The position numbers were made by a program, and so were the translations under genes. A stretch of 64,000 nucleotides of DNA from CALMKX01 sp036274895. Lineage in GTDB: Bacteria > Acidobacteriota > Thermoanaerobaculia > Multivoradales > SZUA-115. The notes under the pieces were generated by a model that saw only the letters and a program-made list of their open reading frames with translations, searched no databases and was not told where the DNA came from. The DNA lies in NCBI GenBank assembly GCA_036274895.1, contig DASUEU010000089.1, positions 133,041-197,040 of the forward strand, in the 5' to 3' direction. How positions within the stretch are numbered: position 1 is the stretch's first letter; every line of letters starts with the position of its first letter. This document shows positions 22,401 to 31,464 of the stretch, piece by piece.

Positions 22401-25400
22401 ATGCGAACGATCGCTGCTCTCCTCCTCTCGCTCCTCCTCTTCCACCCCGCGGCCTTCGGCCAGGCGGCCGTGCCGACCTTCACCCTCGAGATCACCCAGA
22501 TCGAGGACTTGGACGGCTCCGGGGGCCTGACCTGCGGGGACCGGCTCAAGTACTCGGCCTTCGTCGGCAGCCTCAACACCGTCTCCCTCGAGCAGGCCCT
22601 GGCGGTGATCCCCCTGCCCACCCACGCCTTGAACGCCGGCGACCTGCTGGTCACCAACGCCAACCTGCTCGGCGGGCCGGTGGTGATCCTGGCGGGCGAC
22701 GAGCCGGGGGACTCGGAGATCCGGGTGCAGCTCGGGCGGGTCTGCGCCCCCGGCTCCTGCCCGGAGCCCAACTTCGGCGCCCAGCTCGCCTTCACCGTGA
22801 CCTTGAAGAACCCCAACAGCCTCAATCACCTGACGACCCAGGGCACCCTCTCCGGCACCAACTTCCCGGCAATGCTCAGCGACAACCCCCGCACCCCTGC
22901 CGCCGGGGACGCCACGGCGGCCTTCTACCCGCCTTGCCCGGGCGGGCCGGGAGGTGGGCCGATCGTGACGGCCACCAAGGTGGACTCCCTCGCCTTCGAT
23001 GCGGACGGCGACGGCCTGGCCGATCCCGGGGACCGGGTGCGCTACACGGTGCAGACTCGCAACACCGGGCCGGTGACGGCCCCCGGCTCCCGCTTCCTCT
23101 CGAACGTCGATCCGGCGAGCCGCCTGATCGTGGGCTCGGTCACCACCACCCAGGGCACCGTGCTCGACGGCAACGACACCGGCGACACCCGGGTGTGGGT
23201 GGACCTCGGGACCCTCGGCGCGAACCTCGTCACCATCCGCTTCGACGTGGAGGTGCTCGCCTCCGTGCCGGCGGCGATCAACCTCCTCGCCTGCCAGGGC
23301 AGCGTCACCGGCCAGACCTTCGAAACCGTGTTGACCGACGATCCGGCCTTTCCCGGCCCGGCGGACCCGACCCTCACGCCCCTCGACTTCGACGCCGACC
23401 TGGCCCTCGGGAAGACGGACGGCGGCGTGACCGTGGCCCCGGGCGGGATCGTCGCCTACCAGCTGGCGATCACCAACGTCTCGACCCGCACCGGGGCCAC
23501 GGGCGTGGTGCTCGCCGAGACCGTGCCCCAGCACTCGACCTTCGAGGCCGCCGGTTCCTCGCCGGGGTGGATCTGCCTGCCCGGCCCCACGGCGGGGAGC
23601 ACCTGCACGCTCACGGTGGGCACGGTTGCCGCCGGAGCTTCCACCTCTCGGAACTTTGCTCTCCGAATCGGCAACCCCGTGCCGGCCGGAGTTACCGAGA
23701 TCGTGAACTCGGCCAGCGTCTCGCTCGATGCCGCCTCCGGCCCAGACCCGAACCCCGCCAACAACTCGGCGAGCGACACCACGCCGCTCGACCCGGCCTT
23801 GACCGCGCCGGACCTCCGCGTGACCAAGACCGACGGCGGCATCTCTGTGCCGCCCGGAGCCGTCATCGGCTACGCCCTGTCCTACGCCAACACCGGCTTC
23901 CAGGGGGCGACCGGCGTGGTGCTGGCTGAGACTGTCCCGACCCACACCACCTTCGAGCCGGCGTCCTCGTCGCCGGGCTGGACCTGCTCGGGCTCGGCCT
24001 GCACGCTCTCGATCGGCAGCCTCGCCGGCGGGGGCGCTTCCGGCTCGGCCCTCTTCTCGGTGCGGGTCGCTTTTCCCGTGCCGCCGGGAGTGACCTCGAT
24101 CACCAACACCGCCTCGATCGCCGATGACGGGCAGAACGGCCCCGATCCGACGCCCGCCAACAACACCGCCACGGACTCGACGCCGATCGTCGGCAGCATC
24201 GACCTGACGTTGACCAAGAGCCTCGATCCGGTCTCGGAGATCGAGCCGGGAGGGCTGCTGATCTTCGTCCTCACCTACGGCAACGTCGGCACTTTGACGG
24301 CCCAGGACGTGCGCCTGCTCGAGACCGTGCCGGATGCCTCGACCTTCGAGCCTGCGGCCTCGACGCCCGGCTGGGTCTGCGGCGGCCCAGGGCCGGGCAA
24401 CCCCTGCCAGCTTGCTGTGGGAGACCTGCCGCCGGGCACCTCGGACGTGGCCGTCTTCGCCGTGCGCCTGGCCAACCCCTTCCCGGCCGGGCTCGAGGGC
24501 ATCGAGAACTGCGCCGCCGTGGTCGACAACCCCGCGCCGGTCGAAGGCGCAGCGCAAGCCTGCCTGCCCGTGGTGGTGCCCCAGGCCGTGCCGGATCTCT
24601 CCCTGACGAAGACGGACGGCGGCATCATGGCGGAGGCGGGCGACGTGGTGGCCTACACGTTGACCTACACCAACCTCGGCAGCCAGGACGCGACCGGGGT
24701 GACCCTCAACGAGACGGTGCCGGCGCACTCGACCTTCCACCCGGCAGCCTCCTCGCCCGGCTGGGTCTGCCCCCTCGGCACTGGCGGCGGCAACCTCTGC
24801 TTCCTCTCGATCGGCCCGCTCGCCGGCGCCGGTGGCGCAGGGACGGCGGTCTTCGCCGTGACGGTCGCCGACCCCATCCCGCCCGGCATTGTTCAGCTCA
24901 CCAACCAGGCATCGATCGAGGATGACGGCACCAACGGCACCGACCCCAACCCCGCCAACAACCTCGCGACCGACCTGACGCCGCTCGCCGGTGGCGGGGG
25001 CGGCGGCCCGGCGCCGAGCCTCTCGGCCTTCAAGAGCGACGCGCTCACCGAGGACGGCAACGGGGACGGTGAGGCTGGCGCGGGGGACGTTCTCACCTAC
25101 CTCGTGGTGATCCACAACGACGGCCCGGGCGAGGCCCTCGGCACCGTCTTCCGCTCGCCCGTCGATCCCCACACCCGCCTGGTGGCGGGCTCGGTCTCGA
25201 CCACGCAAGGCACCGTCACCCTCGGCAACCGCCAGGGTGATCGCACCGTCCAGGTGGAGGTGGGCGACCTCGCCCCGGGCCAGACGGTGACCGTCACCTT
25301 CGACGTGCGCCTGGTCGATCCCCTGCCCGAGGAACTGACCGAGATCGCCTGCCAGGGCGAGGTCACCTCCGGCAACGCCCCACCGCGCCCGACCGACGAC

Positions 25401-25589
25401 CCCGACACTCTCGAGCCGGACGACCCCACCGTGACGCCCGTGGTGGCGGGCGGGGGAGGCAACAGCGGAGACGTGCCGGAGATCCCGACCCTTGACCTCT
25501 GGGGCGTCGTCCTGCTCTCGGTCCTGCTGGCCCTCGCCGGCCTGGGGATCATCGGCTGGCTGGGCCCTCGTGGGGCTTCCAAGGGCTGA
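22401..25589 (+). CDS. DUF11-repeat surface protein with IPTL-type C-terminal sorting signal
   Basis: A 1062-residue secreted protein with a signal peptide (MRTIAALLLSLLLFHPAAFG). It contains five to six DUF11-type beta repeats, each beginning with a motif such as KTDGG and including a VPxHSTF segment and ending DPNPANNxATD. Three of the repeats are close copies of one another (KTDGGVTVAPGGIVAYQL, KTDGGISVPPGAVIGYAL, KTDGGIMAEAGDVVAYTL). The C terminus is a sorting signal: EIPTLDLWG, a hydrophobic helix (VVLLSVLLALAGLGIIGW) and a short basic tail. This is the IPTL-CTERM layout processed by exosortase-like enzymes. It starts 15 bases after parB, so it may be expressed with the conjugation genes and act as an adhesin. 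No exosortase gene lies in the window. Confidence 0.85.
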   Translation: MRTIAALLLSLLLFHPAAFGQAAVPTFTLEITQIEDLDGSGGLTCGDRLKYSAFVGSLNTVSLEQALAVIPLPTHALNAGDLLVTNANLLGGPVVILAGDEPGDSEIRVQLGRVCAPGSCPEPNFGAQLAFTVTLKNPNSLNHLTTQGTLSGTNFPAMLSDNPRTPAAGDATAAFYPPCPGGPGGGPIVTATKVDSLAFDADGDGLADPGDRVRYTVQTRNTGPVTAPGSRFLSNVDPASRLIVGSVTTTQGTVLDGNDTGDTRVWVDLGTLGANLVTIRFDVEVLASVPAAINLLACQGSVTGQTFETVLTDDPAFPGPADPTLTPLDFDADLALGKTDGGVTVAPGGIVAYQLAITNVSTRTGATGVVLAETVPQHSTFEAAGSSPGWICLPGPTAGSTCTLTVGTVAAGASTSRNFALRIGNPVPAGVTEIVNSASVSLDAASGPDPNPANNSASDTTPLDPALTAPDLRVTKTDGGISVPPGAVIGYALSYANTGFQGATGVVLAETVPTHTTFEPASSSPGWTCSGSACTLSIGSLAGGGASGSALFSVRVAFPVPPGVTSITNTASIADDGQNGPDPTPANNTATDSTPIVGSIDLTLTKSLDPVSEIEPGGLLIFVLTYGNVGTLTAQDVRLLETVPDASTFEPAASTPGWVCGGPGPGNPCQLAVGDLPPGTSDVAVFAVRLANPFPAGLEGIENCAAVVDNPAPVEGAAQACLPVVVPQAVPDLSLTKTDGGIMAEAGDVVAYTLTYTNLGSQDATGVTLNETVPAHSTFHPAASSPGWVCPLGTGGGNLCFLSIGPLAGAGGAGTAVFAVTVADPIPPGIVQLTNQASIEDDGTNGTDPNPANNLATDLTPLAGGGGGGPAPSLSAFKSDALTEDGNGDGEAGAGDVLTYLVVIHNDGPGEALGTVFRSPVDPHTRLVAGSVSTTQGTVTLGNRQGDRTVQVEVGDLAPGQTVTVTFDVRLVDPLPEELTEIACQGEVTSGNAPPRPTDDPDTLEPDDPTVTPVVAGGGGNSGDVPEIPTLDLWGVVLLSVLLALAGLGIIGWLGPRGASKG

Positions 25590-25600
25590 GGGGTGCTCCC

Positions 25601-26596
25601 GTGAGATCCCCTTCTCTGGTCGTGATGCTTGGAGTGCTTCTCCAAGGGCCTGGCGTGCTCGCGGAGAGCACGCCGGGCCCGGCTTCTTCCTCGGATGCGG
25701 CCTGCGCCGGCTCGGCCTCGGCGGCCGAGGGGCTCTTCGCGAGCTTCCCGCCCTGCATCGACGCTACTTTCACGGGCTCCGGCATCTCGGGGCTGCCGCC
25801 CTTCACCTACGCCTGGGAGGTTTCGAACGGCTACCGCTTCTTCGGCAACCCCGGTGTGCTCAACACGGCAGCGCTCCCCGCCGGCTTCTACTCGGCCCGG
25901 CTCGCCGCCACCAACGCCTACGGCACGGGCCGCTCGGCGCCGTTCTTCTTCACGATCGAGGCCCTGCGCTTCGTCTCGTCTCCCACCTGCACCAACCAGG
26001 GCAACCGCACGGCCCGCTGCACCGCCGTCACCGAGGGCGCCACCGAGCACCGCTGGGACTGGGGGGACGGGACCCTCTCGCCGTGGTTGGTGGGCTGCCC
26101 GGGCCGGGACCAGAGCCACACCTACGCGGCGGCCGGCACGTACTCGGTGCGCCTGCGCCTCCGCAACTGCCGGGACCCGCTCCAGGTGTCCGTACCCGTC
26201 TCGGTCACCGTCACGGCCAGCTCGCCGCTTCAGATCGTCGAGTTCGCCGCCGACTGCCCCGGCGGCTTCTGCCTCTTCGACGTGGGGGAGGCCGTGCCCT
26301 TTCGTCATCAAGTCCAGGGCAGCCCCACCACCTGCGCCTACGACTGGGACGGTGACGGCTTCACCGACCAGGTGGCCGGGGCGGCGGTCGCCACGCACGT
26401 CTACTCGCTGCCGGGCAGCTTCACCCCCCGCCTTACCGTCACGGCCGGCACCCAGACTGCCTCGGCCGCCGTGCCCTTGCCGGTGATCGTCTTCCCGAGC
26501 GGCCCGGTGCCGCTGTTTGCAGACGGCTTCGAGTCCGGCACCACCCAGCGCTGGAGCTTGACCGTGGGCAAGGTCGTGGAGGGGGGGCGGCCTTGA
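25601..26596 (+). CDS. Secreted PKD-domain protein
   Basis: A 331-residue protein starting at GTG 25601, 11 bases after the DUF11 gene. It has a signal peptide (SPSLVVMLGVLLQGPGVLA). Three Ig/PKD-like modules are visible: PPFTYAWEVSNGYRFFG, TEHRWDWGDGT with SHTYAAAGTYSVRLRLRNC, and CAYDWDGDGFTDQ with ATHVYSLPGSFTPRLTV. The end, PLFADGFESGTTQRWS, is a short motif that I associate with secreted proteins of Acidobacteriota-like genomes. PKD domains mediate extracellular binding. Paired with the DUF11 protein it probably forms a surface complex; what it binds is unknown. The stop overlaps the next gene's start. Confidence 0.8.
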   Translation: MRSPSLVVMLGVLLQGPGVLAESTPGPASSSDAACAGSASAAEGLFASFPPCIDATFTGSGISGLPPFTYAWEVSNGYRFFGNPGVLNTAALPAGFYSARLAATNAYGTGRSAPFFFTIEALRFVSSPTCTNQGNRTARCTAVTEGATEHRWDWGDGTLSPWLVGCPGRDQSHTYAAAGTYSVRLRLRNCRDPLQVSVPVSVTVTASSPLQIVEFAADCPGGFCLFDVGEAVPFRHQVQGSPTTCAYDWDGDGFTDQVAGAAVATHVYSLPGSFTPRLTVTAGTQTASAAVPLPVIVFPSGPVPLFADGFESGTTQRWSLTVGKVVEGGRP

Positions 26597-27966
26597 GGCA
26601 GGTTCTGGAGGGGTTGGGGTGGGGATCCTCACCCCCTCGATCCCCCTCTCCCGACCCGCCCTCGCCTCCCGCCCGGGAGAGGGGGAGGCCGGAGGAGAAG
26701 GCGCACGGCTGTGCGCCCCTACAGCCTCCGCTGTCGCTCCCGCGAAAGCGGGAGCCCATCCCCTCCGGGACCCCTCTCCCGGGCGTGGAGGTCGGGCGGG
26801 TCGGGAGAGGGGACTGGGGTGAGGGCCTTCCGCCCGGCGTCCCCGAGATCCTCCTCCAGCCCCGCCCCTTCATCCTCGCCGCCCTGCCCGTCAAGCGAGA
26901 CGACTCGCTGCGCCAGGTCACCCGCACGGCCCGGGTGGGGCGGGCTTCCTGGCTGCGCGTCACCTACCACGCCACCCGGCCGGGGGTGCCGCTGCCGTTT
27001 GGGGCGGATCGCTCCCTCCTCGCTTGGGTCACCACCAAGGCTTTCGCCACCGGCGAGGTGCGCTTCTCGGCGATCACCGAGTACTTCCGGGCCTTCGGCC
27101 TCGACGCCGGCGGCAAGGGCTACCGCCTCTTCCGCCAGCGCTTCGAACGCATCGCCAGCCTCGCCCTCGAGATCGAGGAGATCGACGAGACCGAGAAGCG
27201 TGTCCGCCACCTGGTGCTGATCCCGGAGGCGGCCGAGCCGCTCGCCCTCCTCGAGCCCGGCCGGCAGGCTGGCCAGAGCGACCCCCGCCTCCTCGCCTAC
27301 CAGCGCTACGGCTTCGAGCTGGACCGCGACTTCTGGAGCTACCTGCGCGAGACGAGGGTGCCCACTCCCACCGCCCTCCTGCGCCGCTTCCACCGCCGGC
27401 CCCTGGCCTGGGACTTCACCCAGCTCCTCCTCCACCGCTGTTACGCCGCCCGTTCCGCCGCCATCGTCCCCTTCCCCCAGCTCTGCGCCCAGCTCGGCAG
27501 CACCGACAAGGACCCCCGCCGCCTGCGCGCCAGGCTCCGGAGGATCCTCGCCGAGCTGGTCGAGCTCTACCCCGACTGCCCGGTGCGGATCGAGCGGGGC
27601 GGGGACCTGCGGGTGGAGCCGTGGAAGGCGTCCTCACCCCCTCGGTCCCCCTCTCCCGGCCCGCCCACTCCAACCCTCCGGGAGAGGGGGAGGCCGGAGA
27701 AAGGCGCGCTACCGGTGCCGCCTTCCGCCTCCGGAACCCCTCTCCCGGAAGGTCGGAGTGGGCGGGCTGGGAGAGGGGCAGGGGTGAGGGAAGACGCACC
27801 GCCCGGCTGCCCCGACCCCCGCGACATGTGGCGCCAGCTCCGCCTCGCCTTGAAGCAGGCCCCCGTCCGCGAGCCCCGCCACCGGCCGCACTTCGTCCCG
27901 CACCGCCCGACCACCACCTCGGCCGACGACGGCGCCCGCCCACCGCCCGGGCCGGCAGCCGGCTGA
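26593..27966 (+). CDS. RepA-like plasmid replication initiator with in-frame repeats at both ends
   Basis: A 457-residue frame opening at TTG 26593, overlapping the PKD gene stop. The central part, about residues 92-345, matches the plasmid RepA (RPA) family: RTARVGRASWLRVTYHATRP, PLPFGADRSLLAWVTTKAFA, ITEYFRAFGLDAGGKGYRLF and RQRFERIASL. A second part runs RYGFELDRDFWSYLRETRVP and AWDFTQLLLHRCYAARSAA. Such proteins bind origin repeats and open the plasmid origin; in an integrative element it could support replication after excision. Residues about 12-77 and 347-399 are translated palindromic repeats (copies B and C), so the original gene was probably shorter. The true start may lie after copy B. 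Confidence 0.7.
   Translation: MRQVLEGLGWGSSPPRSPSPDPPSPPARERGRPEEKAHGCAPLQPPLSLPRKREPIPSGTPLPGVEVGRVGRGDWGEGLPPGVPEILLQPRPFILAALPVKRDDSLRQVTRTARVGRASWLRVTYHATRPGVPLPFGADRSLLAWVTTKAFATGEVRFSAITEYFRAFGLDAGGKGYRLFRQRFERIASLALEIEEIDETEKRVRHLVLIPEAAEPLALLEPGRQAGQSDPRLLAYQRYGFELDRDFWSYLRETRVPTPTALLRRFHRRPLAWDFTQLLLHRCYAARSAAIVPFPQLCAQLGSTDKDPRRLRARLRRILAELVELYPDCPVRIERGGDLRVEPWKASSPPRSPSPGPPTPTLRERGRPEKGALPVPPSASGTPLPEGRSGRAGRGAGVREDAPPGCPDPRDMWRQLRLALKQAPVREPRHRPHFVPHRPTTTSADDGARPPPGPAAG
26624..26824. repeat. MITE-like palindromic repeat, copy B (5' end of rep gene)
   Basis: Begins GATCCTCACCCC and ends GGGGTGAGG. The CCTCACCCC-to-GGGGTGAGG core is 198 bp, a multiple of three. It holds CCCTCTCCCG / CGGGAGAGGGG arms, a hairpin CTCCCGCGAAAGCGGGAG (about 26737-26754) and a GCGCACGGCTGTGCGC hairpin (26702-26717). 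A related GGGGCGCACGGCGTGCGCCC segment sits in the btuF signal-peptide region. The copy is translated in frame in the rep gene. Confidence 0.85.
27632..27789. repeat. MITE-like palindromic repeat, copy C (3' part of rep gene)
   Basis: A 158-bp copy from CCTCACCCC (27632) to GGGGTGAGG (27789). Internal arms include CCCTCTCCCGGCCCGCCCAC with CCGGGAGAGGG on the other side, and ACCCCTCTCCCGGAAGG. It lacks the TTTCGCGG-type hairpin of copies A and B. The rep reading frame passes through without a stop and continues for another 59 residues. Confidence 0.82.
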
Positions 27967-28399
27967 CCTCGACGACCCCGCCCAACACCCCCGCCTACAG
28001 CTCCCTGCCCGACCCCCGTCCGAAGTGTGCCCGCTCGGCTGGCCTTGGCTTGCCGCGAGCGGCCTGACCAGGCCGTTCTCGACCACCCGACAGCTTGAGA
28101 CGCTGCCCAGGGGCGGGGCACTGTGGAAATCCCCGCGGAAATGCTCCGGAAGGGGGCGGGACTCCGGGCTACGGTGGGTTCGGGACTGGAGGCCGCGGGG
28201 AACGGGAGGGCGAGAGGCGGGGATCGGGAGTCTGGGCTACGAACGGCGGTGGCTCTTAGGAAGCAGGAGGAAGTGGGGAGGAGAAACTGCCAGGAGTCTC
28301 TCTGACCAAGGCCCGGCGAGGAGTCCCTCGAAACGGACCGGGCAACTAAACATCTCGCGCCCATACGGATTTGAGTGGGATGAGAAAAGGAGGCCGCTG
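27967..28399. other. Intergenic region, no gene seen
   Basis: These 433 bases between the rep gene and the SBBP lipoprotein gene hold no frame with plausible coding pattern. Part of it (28140-28290) is purine-rich with GGGAGG-type runs. It may hold the promoter of the downstream gene or a replication origin for the adjacent initiator, but I saw no clear iterons. Confidence 0.4.
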
Positions 28400-30745
28400 A
28401 TGCGAAGGCTACGAGTCACCATGGGTCCCATCGTCATTCTCGCTTTGATCGCTGTGTTCTTGGCAGGCGGATGCCGCTCCTGGCGCGCCCCGGGAGAGGT
28501 CATCGACCTCGGTCCTCTGCTCGCGGACGCAGCTCTCGGGGCGCCCGACTCCGGCGCCAGGCCAGCACTCGATCCTGGTACCGACGTTCCTCTCGTCTTC
28601 ACGCCATCCTTGGATCGCCCTCCCGGTTCGTTCTCGGTGGCGACTCTCGGCAATGATGCCCTGGAGCTTGACCGGGCAGGGGTGACTTTCCTGCTCGCCG
28701 CGAGCCAGGGCCTGCCCAGCGCGAAGCTGCGAGCCGAGATTGTCAAGGCCGGCAGCGGCGAGCCGCCAGAAGGACTGGAGCCCGGGGTAAGTCTCGCGCA
28801 CACACTCCTGGGACCTGACCGTCGCGGATGGCTGACAGGCGCCAGCACGTTTGGAGCCCTTCGATACCCGAGCGTTCAGAGCGGGATCGACCTGGTCTAT
28901 TCGGCCAACAGCCGGTCCCTCCACAGCTCCTACCGGGTCGCTCCCGGTGCCGACCCGCATTTCATCAGGTTGCGACTACCAGGGCTTCGCGTGGCATTGC
29001 CCAACACGGCCACCGGTCGGCTGCACCTCGAGGTTGCGGACGAGAGCGGCAGGCGCCGAGGGCTAACGTTCCTGCCACCTCGCGTGGTCCAGGGAGGACG
29101 AGCCCTAACGGCGAACTACGTCGTTGAAGGCGACACGGTCGCACTGGTCGTTGATGGCTTCGAGCGAGCCCTCGGTCTCACCGCAGACTTCGAGATCGCC
29201 TTCGGCGAGGTGACCCAGGACTACGACGCACAGATCGACGGCACCGGCGGCTGCGTGGTCGTTCGCCGAGTGGCTTCTCCAGTCCATCCTGAGTCAAGCG
29301 ACGTACTCGTGGTGCGCTTGGATCGCGAAGGTCAGCTCCTCTCGACGACTCGGGTCGGCGGACGGGGTAACGACGTGCCTCTGGGCGTTGCCGTCGCTGC
29401 GGACGGCAGCCTCTACGTGACCGGCAAGACGAACTCCCAGGACTTCCCCCTGGTGCGACCGGTCCAGTCCGTGAACCACGGCGGCTACGACGCCTTCATC
29501 CTCCAGCTCGATCCGACCGGGAAGCTCCTGCTAGCCAGCACCTATTGGGGCGGCCTGGGCGACGACGCCGGCGAGGCGCTCAGCGTCGAGGCCGGGGGAA
29601 GCACGTTGCTCGCTGGTAGAGGGTGCCTCGACTGCGCCAGAGCACCAGCCGACCGCATCGGCTTTGTCACGCTGTTCCCCCGCCGTGTTGACGGAGAGCG
29701 CCGCGCCAACTACTTCCTCGCGCGCCTCAACACGAGCCTCGATCGTCTCTTCGCGTTCGAGCGCTTCTCCGCCCCTCGGCTACGCGGGCGACTCGCCGTC
29801 TGGAGAGGCTCCTTCGGCGTCCCCGTGGTGGGTATCTACTCCCAGCTCAGTCTGCCCTGCAACCCGGGGACCTTCCAGACCTACCAGATGTCTCAGCTCG
29901 GCGATCTGGCGTTCGACCAGGACGACTACGTCAACCCAAACACCCCGGGGAACCCGCTGAACCCCACTGCGACCGGTTGGGGATACCACGCGCTTCGGTG
30001 GAAGGCGATCTCAAACCCGTTGATCAGTTACAGCAACAGTGCAGCGACCAACGTTCCCGTGCACTCGGTCGCCTGCAACCTCAGCGAGGTCCAACTGAAC
30101 AATGCCGAAGCGACCAGCTCCGTCTTCGCCACCGATCCTGGTGGGAGCTGGCACTGTTACCCGCACACCACGCAAGAGGGCCTAGCTCTGACCGCGGCCT
30201 TCTACATGCACCGCTTTGCCTCACCGGTCTACGCGAGAATCCAGTTCTGGAACAGCCTGGGGTCGCAGTGGGTCCACTTTCCGCTGGCCATCGAGCAGGT
30301 GACCTTTTGCGCCGTGGGACCCAACCCTCCGCCCAAACCCCTCCATGAGCAGTGCAACTTCGACAACATCAACCCGACGATGATCAACTCATTCTGCGCG
30401 AATTGGACCGGCGGCCACTATCAGCTCGAGACGATGTCGGGCCGGAGCTGGGGCCAGAGCTACCTCGTCTACTACGCCCCTTCGGTGACTCTCCAGCCGG
30501 ACTACGGACAGCCTTGGTACAACAAGTGGTATCTCCCCGGCGACTACGTCGGCGACCCGCCTGCTGGTCAGGGACCCCTTGCCCCCTACCTCGACGACGC
30601 GGCTCGCCAGCTCTCGGCGGCCCTGCTGACCCAGCAGGAGGTGGAGGTCACTCTCCACCCGATTGGTGGCCCCTCGCGGAGTGCCACGCTCACCCGACTC
30701 GTCCGGCCCCTCGACCTCGATCGTGAGTCCGCTCCAGTCGACTGA
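28400..30745 (+). CDS. SBBP/beta-propeller-repeat lipoprotein
   Basis: A 781-residue protein. ATG 28400 has AAAAGGAGG upstream; the frame is open further 5' but without signal-peptide character. The N terminus has a lipobox-like segment (VILALIAVFLAGGCRSW). The next 280 residues resemble the N-terminal module of SBBP-repeat proteins (YPSVQSGIDLVYSANSRSLH, FIRLRLPGLRVALPNTATGR). At least two SBBP/propeller repeats follow: STTRVGGRGNDVPLGVAVAA with GSLYVTGKTNSQDFPLVRP, and GYDAFILQLDPTGKLLLAST with YWGGLGDDAGEAL. The last 250 residues are aromatic-rich and Cys-containing, without a recognised domain. Likely cell-surface; role unknown. Confidence 0.75.
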   Translation: MRRLRVTMGPIVILALIAVFLAGGCRSWRAPGEVIDLGPLLADAALGAPDSGARPALDPGTDVPLVFTPSLDRPPGSFSVATLGNDALELDRAGVTFLLAASQGLPSAKLRAEIVKAGSGEPPEGLEPGVSLAHTLLGPDRRGWLTGASTFGALRYPSVQSGIDLVYSANSRSLHSSYRVAPGADPHFIRLRLPGLRVALPNTATGRLHLEVADESGRRRGLTFLPPRVVQGGRALTANYVVEGDTVALVVDGFERALGLTADFEIAFGEVTQDYDAQIDGTGGCVVVRRVASPVHPESSDVLVVRLDREGQLLSTTRVGGRGNDVPLGVAVAADGSLYVTGKTNSQDFPLVRPVQSVNHGGYDAFILQLDPTGKLLLASTYWGGLGDDAGEALSVEAGGSTLLAGRGCLDCARAPADRIGFVTLFPRRVDGERRANYFLARLNTSLDRLFAFERFSAPRLRGRLAVWRGSFGVPVVGIYSQLSLPCNPGTFQTYQMSQLGDLAFDQDDYVNPNTPGNPLNPTATGWGYHALRWKAISNPLISYSNSAATNVPVHSVACNLSEVQLNNAEATSSVFATDPGGSWHCYPHTTQEGLALTAAFYMHRFASPVYARIQFWNSLGSQWVHFPLAIEQVTFCAVGPNPPPKPLHEQCNFDNINPTMINSFCANWTGGHYQLETMSGRSWGQSYLVYYAPSVTLQPDYGQPWYNKWYLPGDYVGDPPAGQGPLAPYLDDAARQLSAALLTQQEVEVTLHPIGGPSRSATLTRLVRPLDLDRESAPVD

Positions 30746-30886
30746 CCGAAGCCGGGCCGCGACCTGGGTGAACGGCAAGAGCGCGGCTTCGGAACTCTCC
30801 GGCCCGAACGGTTCGATTTCGACACGTGCATAGCTGACGCAGACGGAGAAAGGCAGGGCGCGAACAGTACGGCCGGAATCCAGGCC

Positions 30887-31360
30887 CTACGGCTTGAGCG
30901 TGGCCTGTGCACCTTCAAGGGCTATCCGCCAGAAGAAGCCGTTCTGAAACGCGAGAAGACAGAACGAGAAGATCTGCATGGGGCCGAAGCTGGAAGTGTC
31001 CTGCAAGGAGCCGACCAGAGGGAGCAGGATGATCGGGGAGATCAGAAGGGACTTGAGGAGCTTCGCCCAAGAGAAGGCACCCTTGAGAAAGAACACGTGG
31101 TGGGCGGCGATGCCCACCAGGATGCAGCCGAAGATCAGACCAATCATGAGCCAAGCGTTGGCTTCTGCCCCGAAGGACCGGCGTCCACCATCGGCGAGGC
31201 GGGGAAAGCCGATCCACAGCCGCAGCAGCAGGGCTGCACCCCCGAGGGCTGCCAGTTGGAGCAGGAACCGGGCATAGCGGCGCGAGGTCACGACCTCGGC
31301 GACGACGAGCACGAGCAATGCCGCGAAACACACGAGCAAGACTGTCTGTACTGGCCCCAT
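30887..31360 (-). CDS. Small polytopic membrane protein next to the caspase gene
   Basis: A 157-residue protein with four likely membrane helices (VQTVLLVCFAALLVLVVAEV, LLQLAALGGAALLLRLWIGF, ANAWLMIGLIFGCILVGIAA, LLISPIILLPLVGSLQDTSS) and no recognised domain. It diverges from the caspase-Sel1 gene across 104 bases. A small membrane protein also neighbours the caspase-FGE gene at 58.5 kb. The two may play similar roles as membrane partner or effector, which is inference from position only. Confidence 0.65.
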   Translation of the reverse strand: MGPVQTVLLVCFAALLVLVVAEVVTSRRYARFLLQLAALGGAALLLRLWIGFPRLADGGRRSFGAEANAWLMIGLIFGCILVGIAAHHVFFLKGAFSWAKLLKSLLISPIILLPLVGSLQDTSSFGPMQIFSFCLLAFQNGFFWRIALEGAQATLKP

Positions 31361-31464
31361 CTCGAATGACCTCGCTCCACGACGACCTCGGGTGCTCCGG
31401 CCCGCCGCAGAGCATGTAGACTACTGAGTCTCTCCATTGTAACCGCGCGGGAGCGTAGACTTCC

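Noticed and set aside
21360..25208. 1282-codon minus-strand frame opposite parB and the DUF11 gene
   Set aside because: Long antisense frames are expected at this GC content. Composition is Gly/Arg/Val-rich with no motif, while the plus strand has clear ParB and DUF11 patterns.
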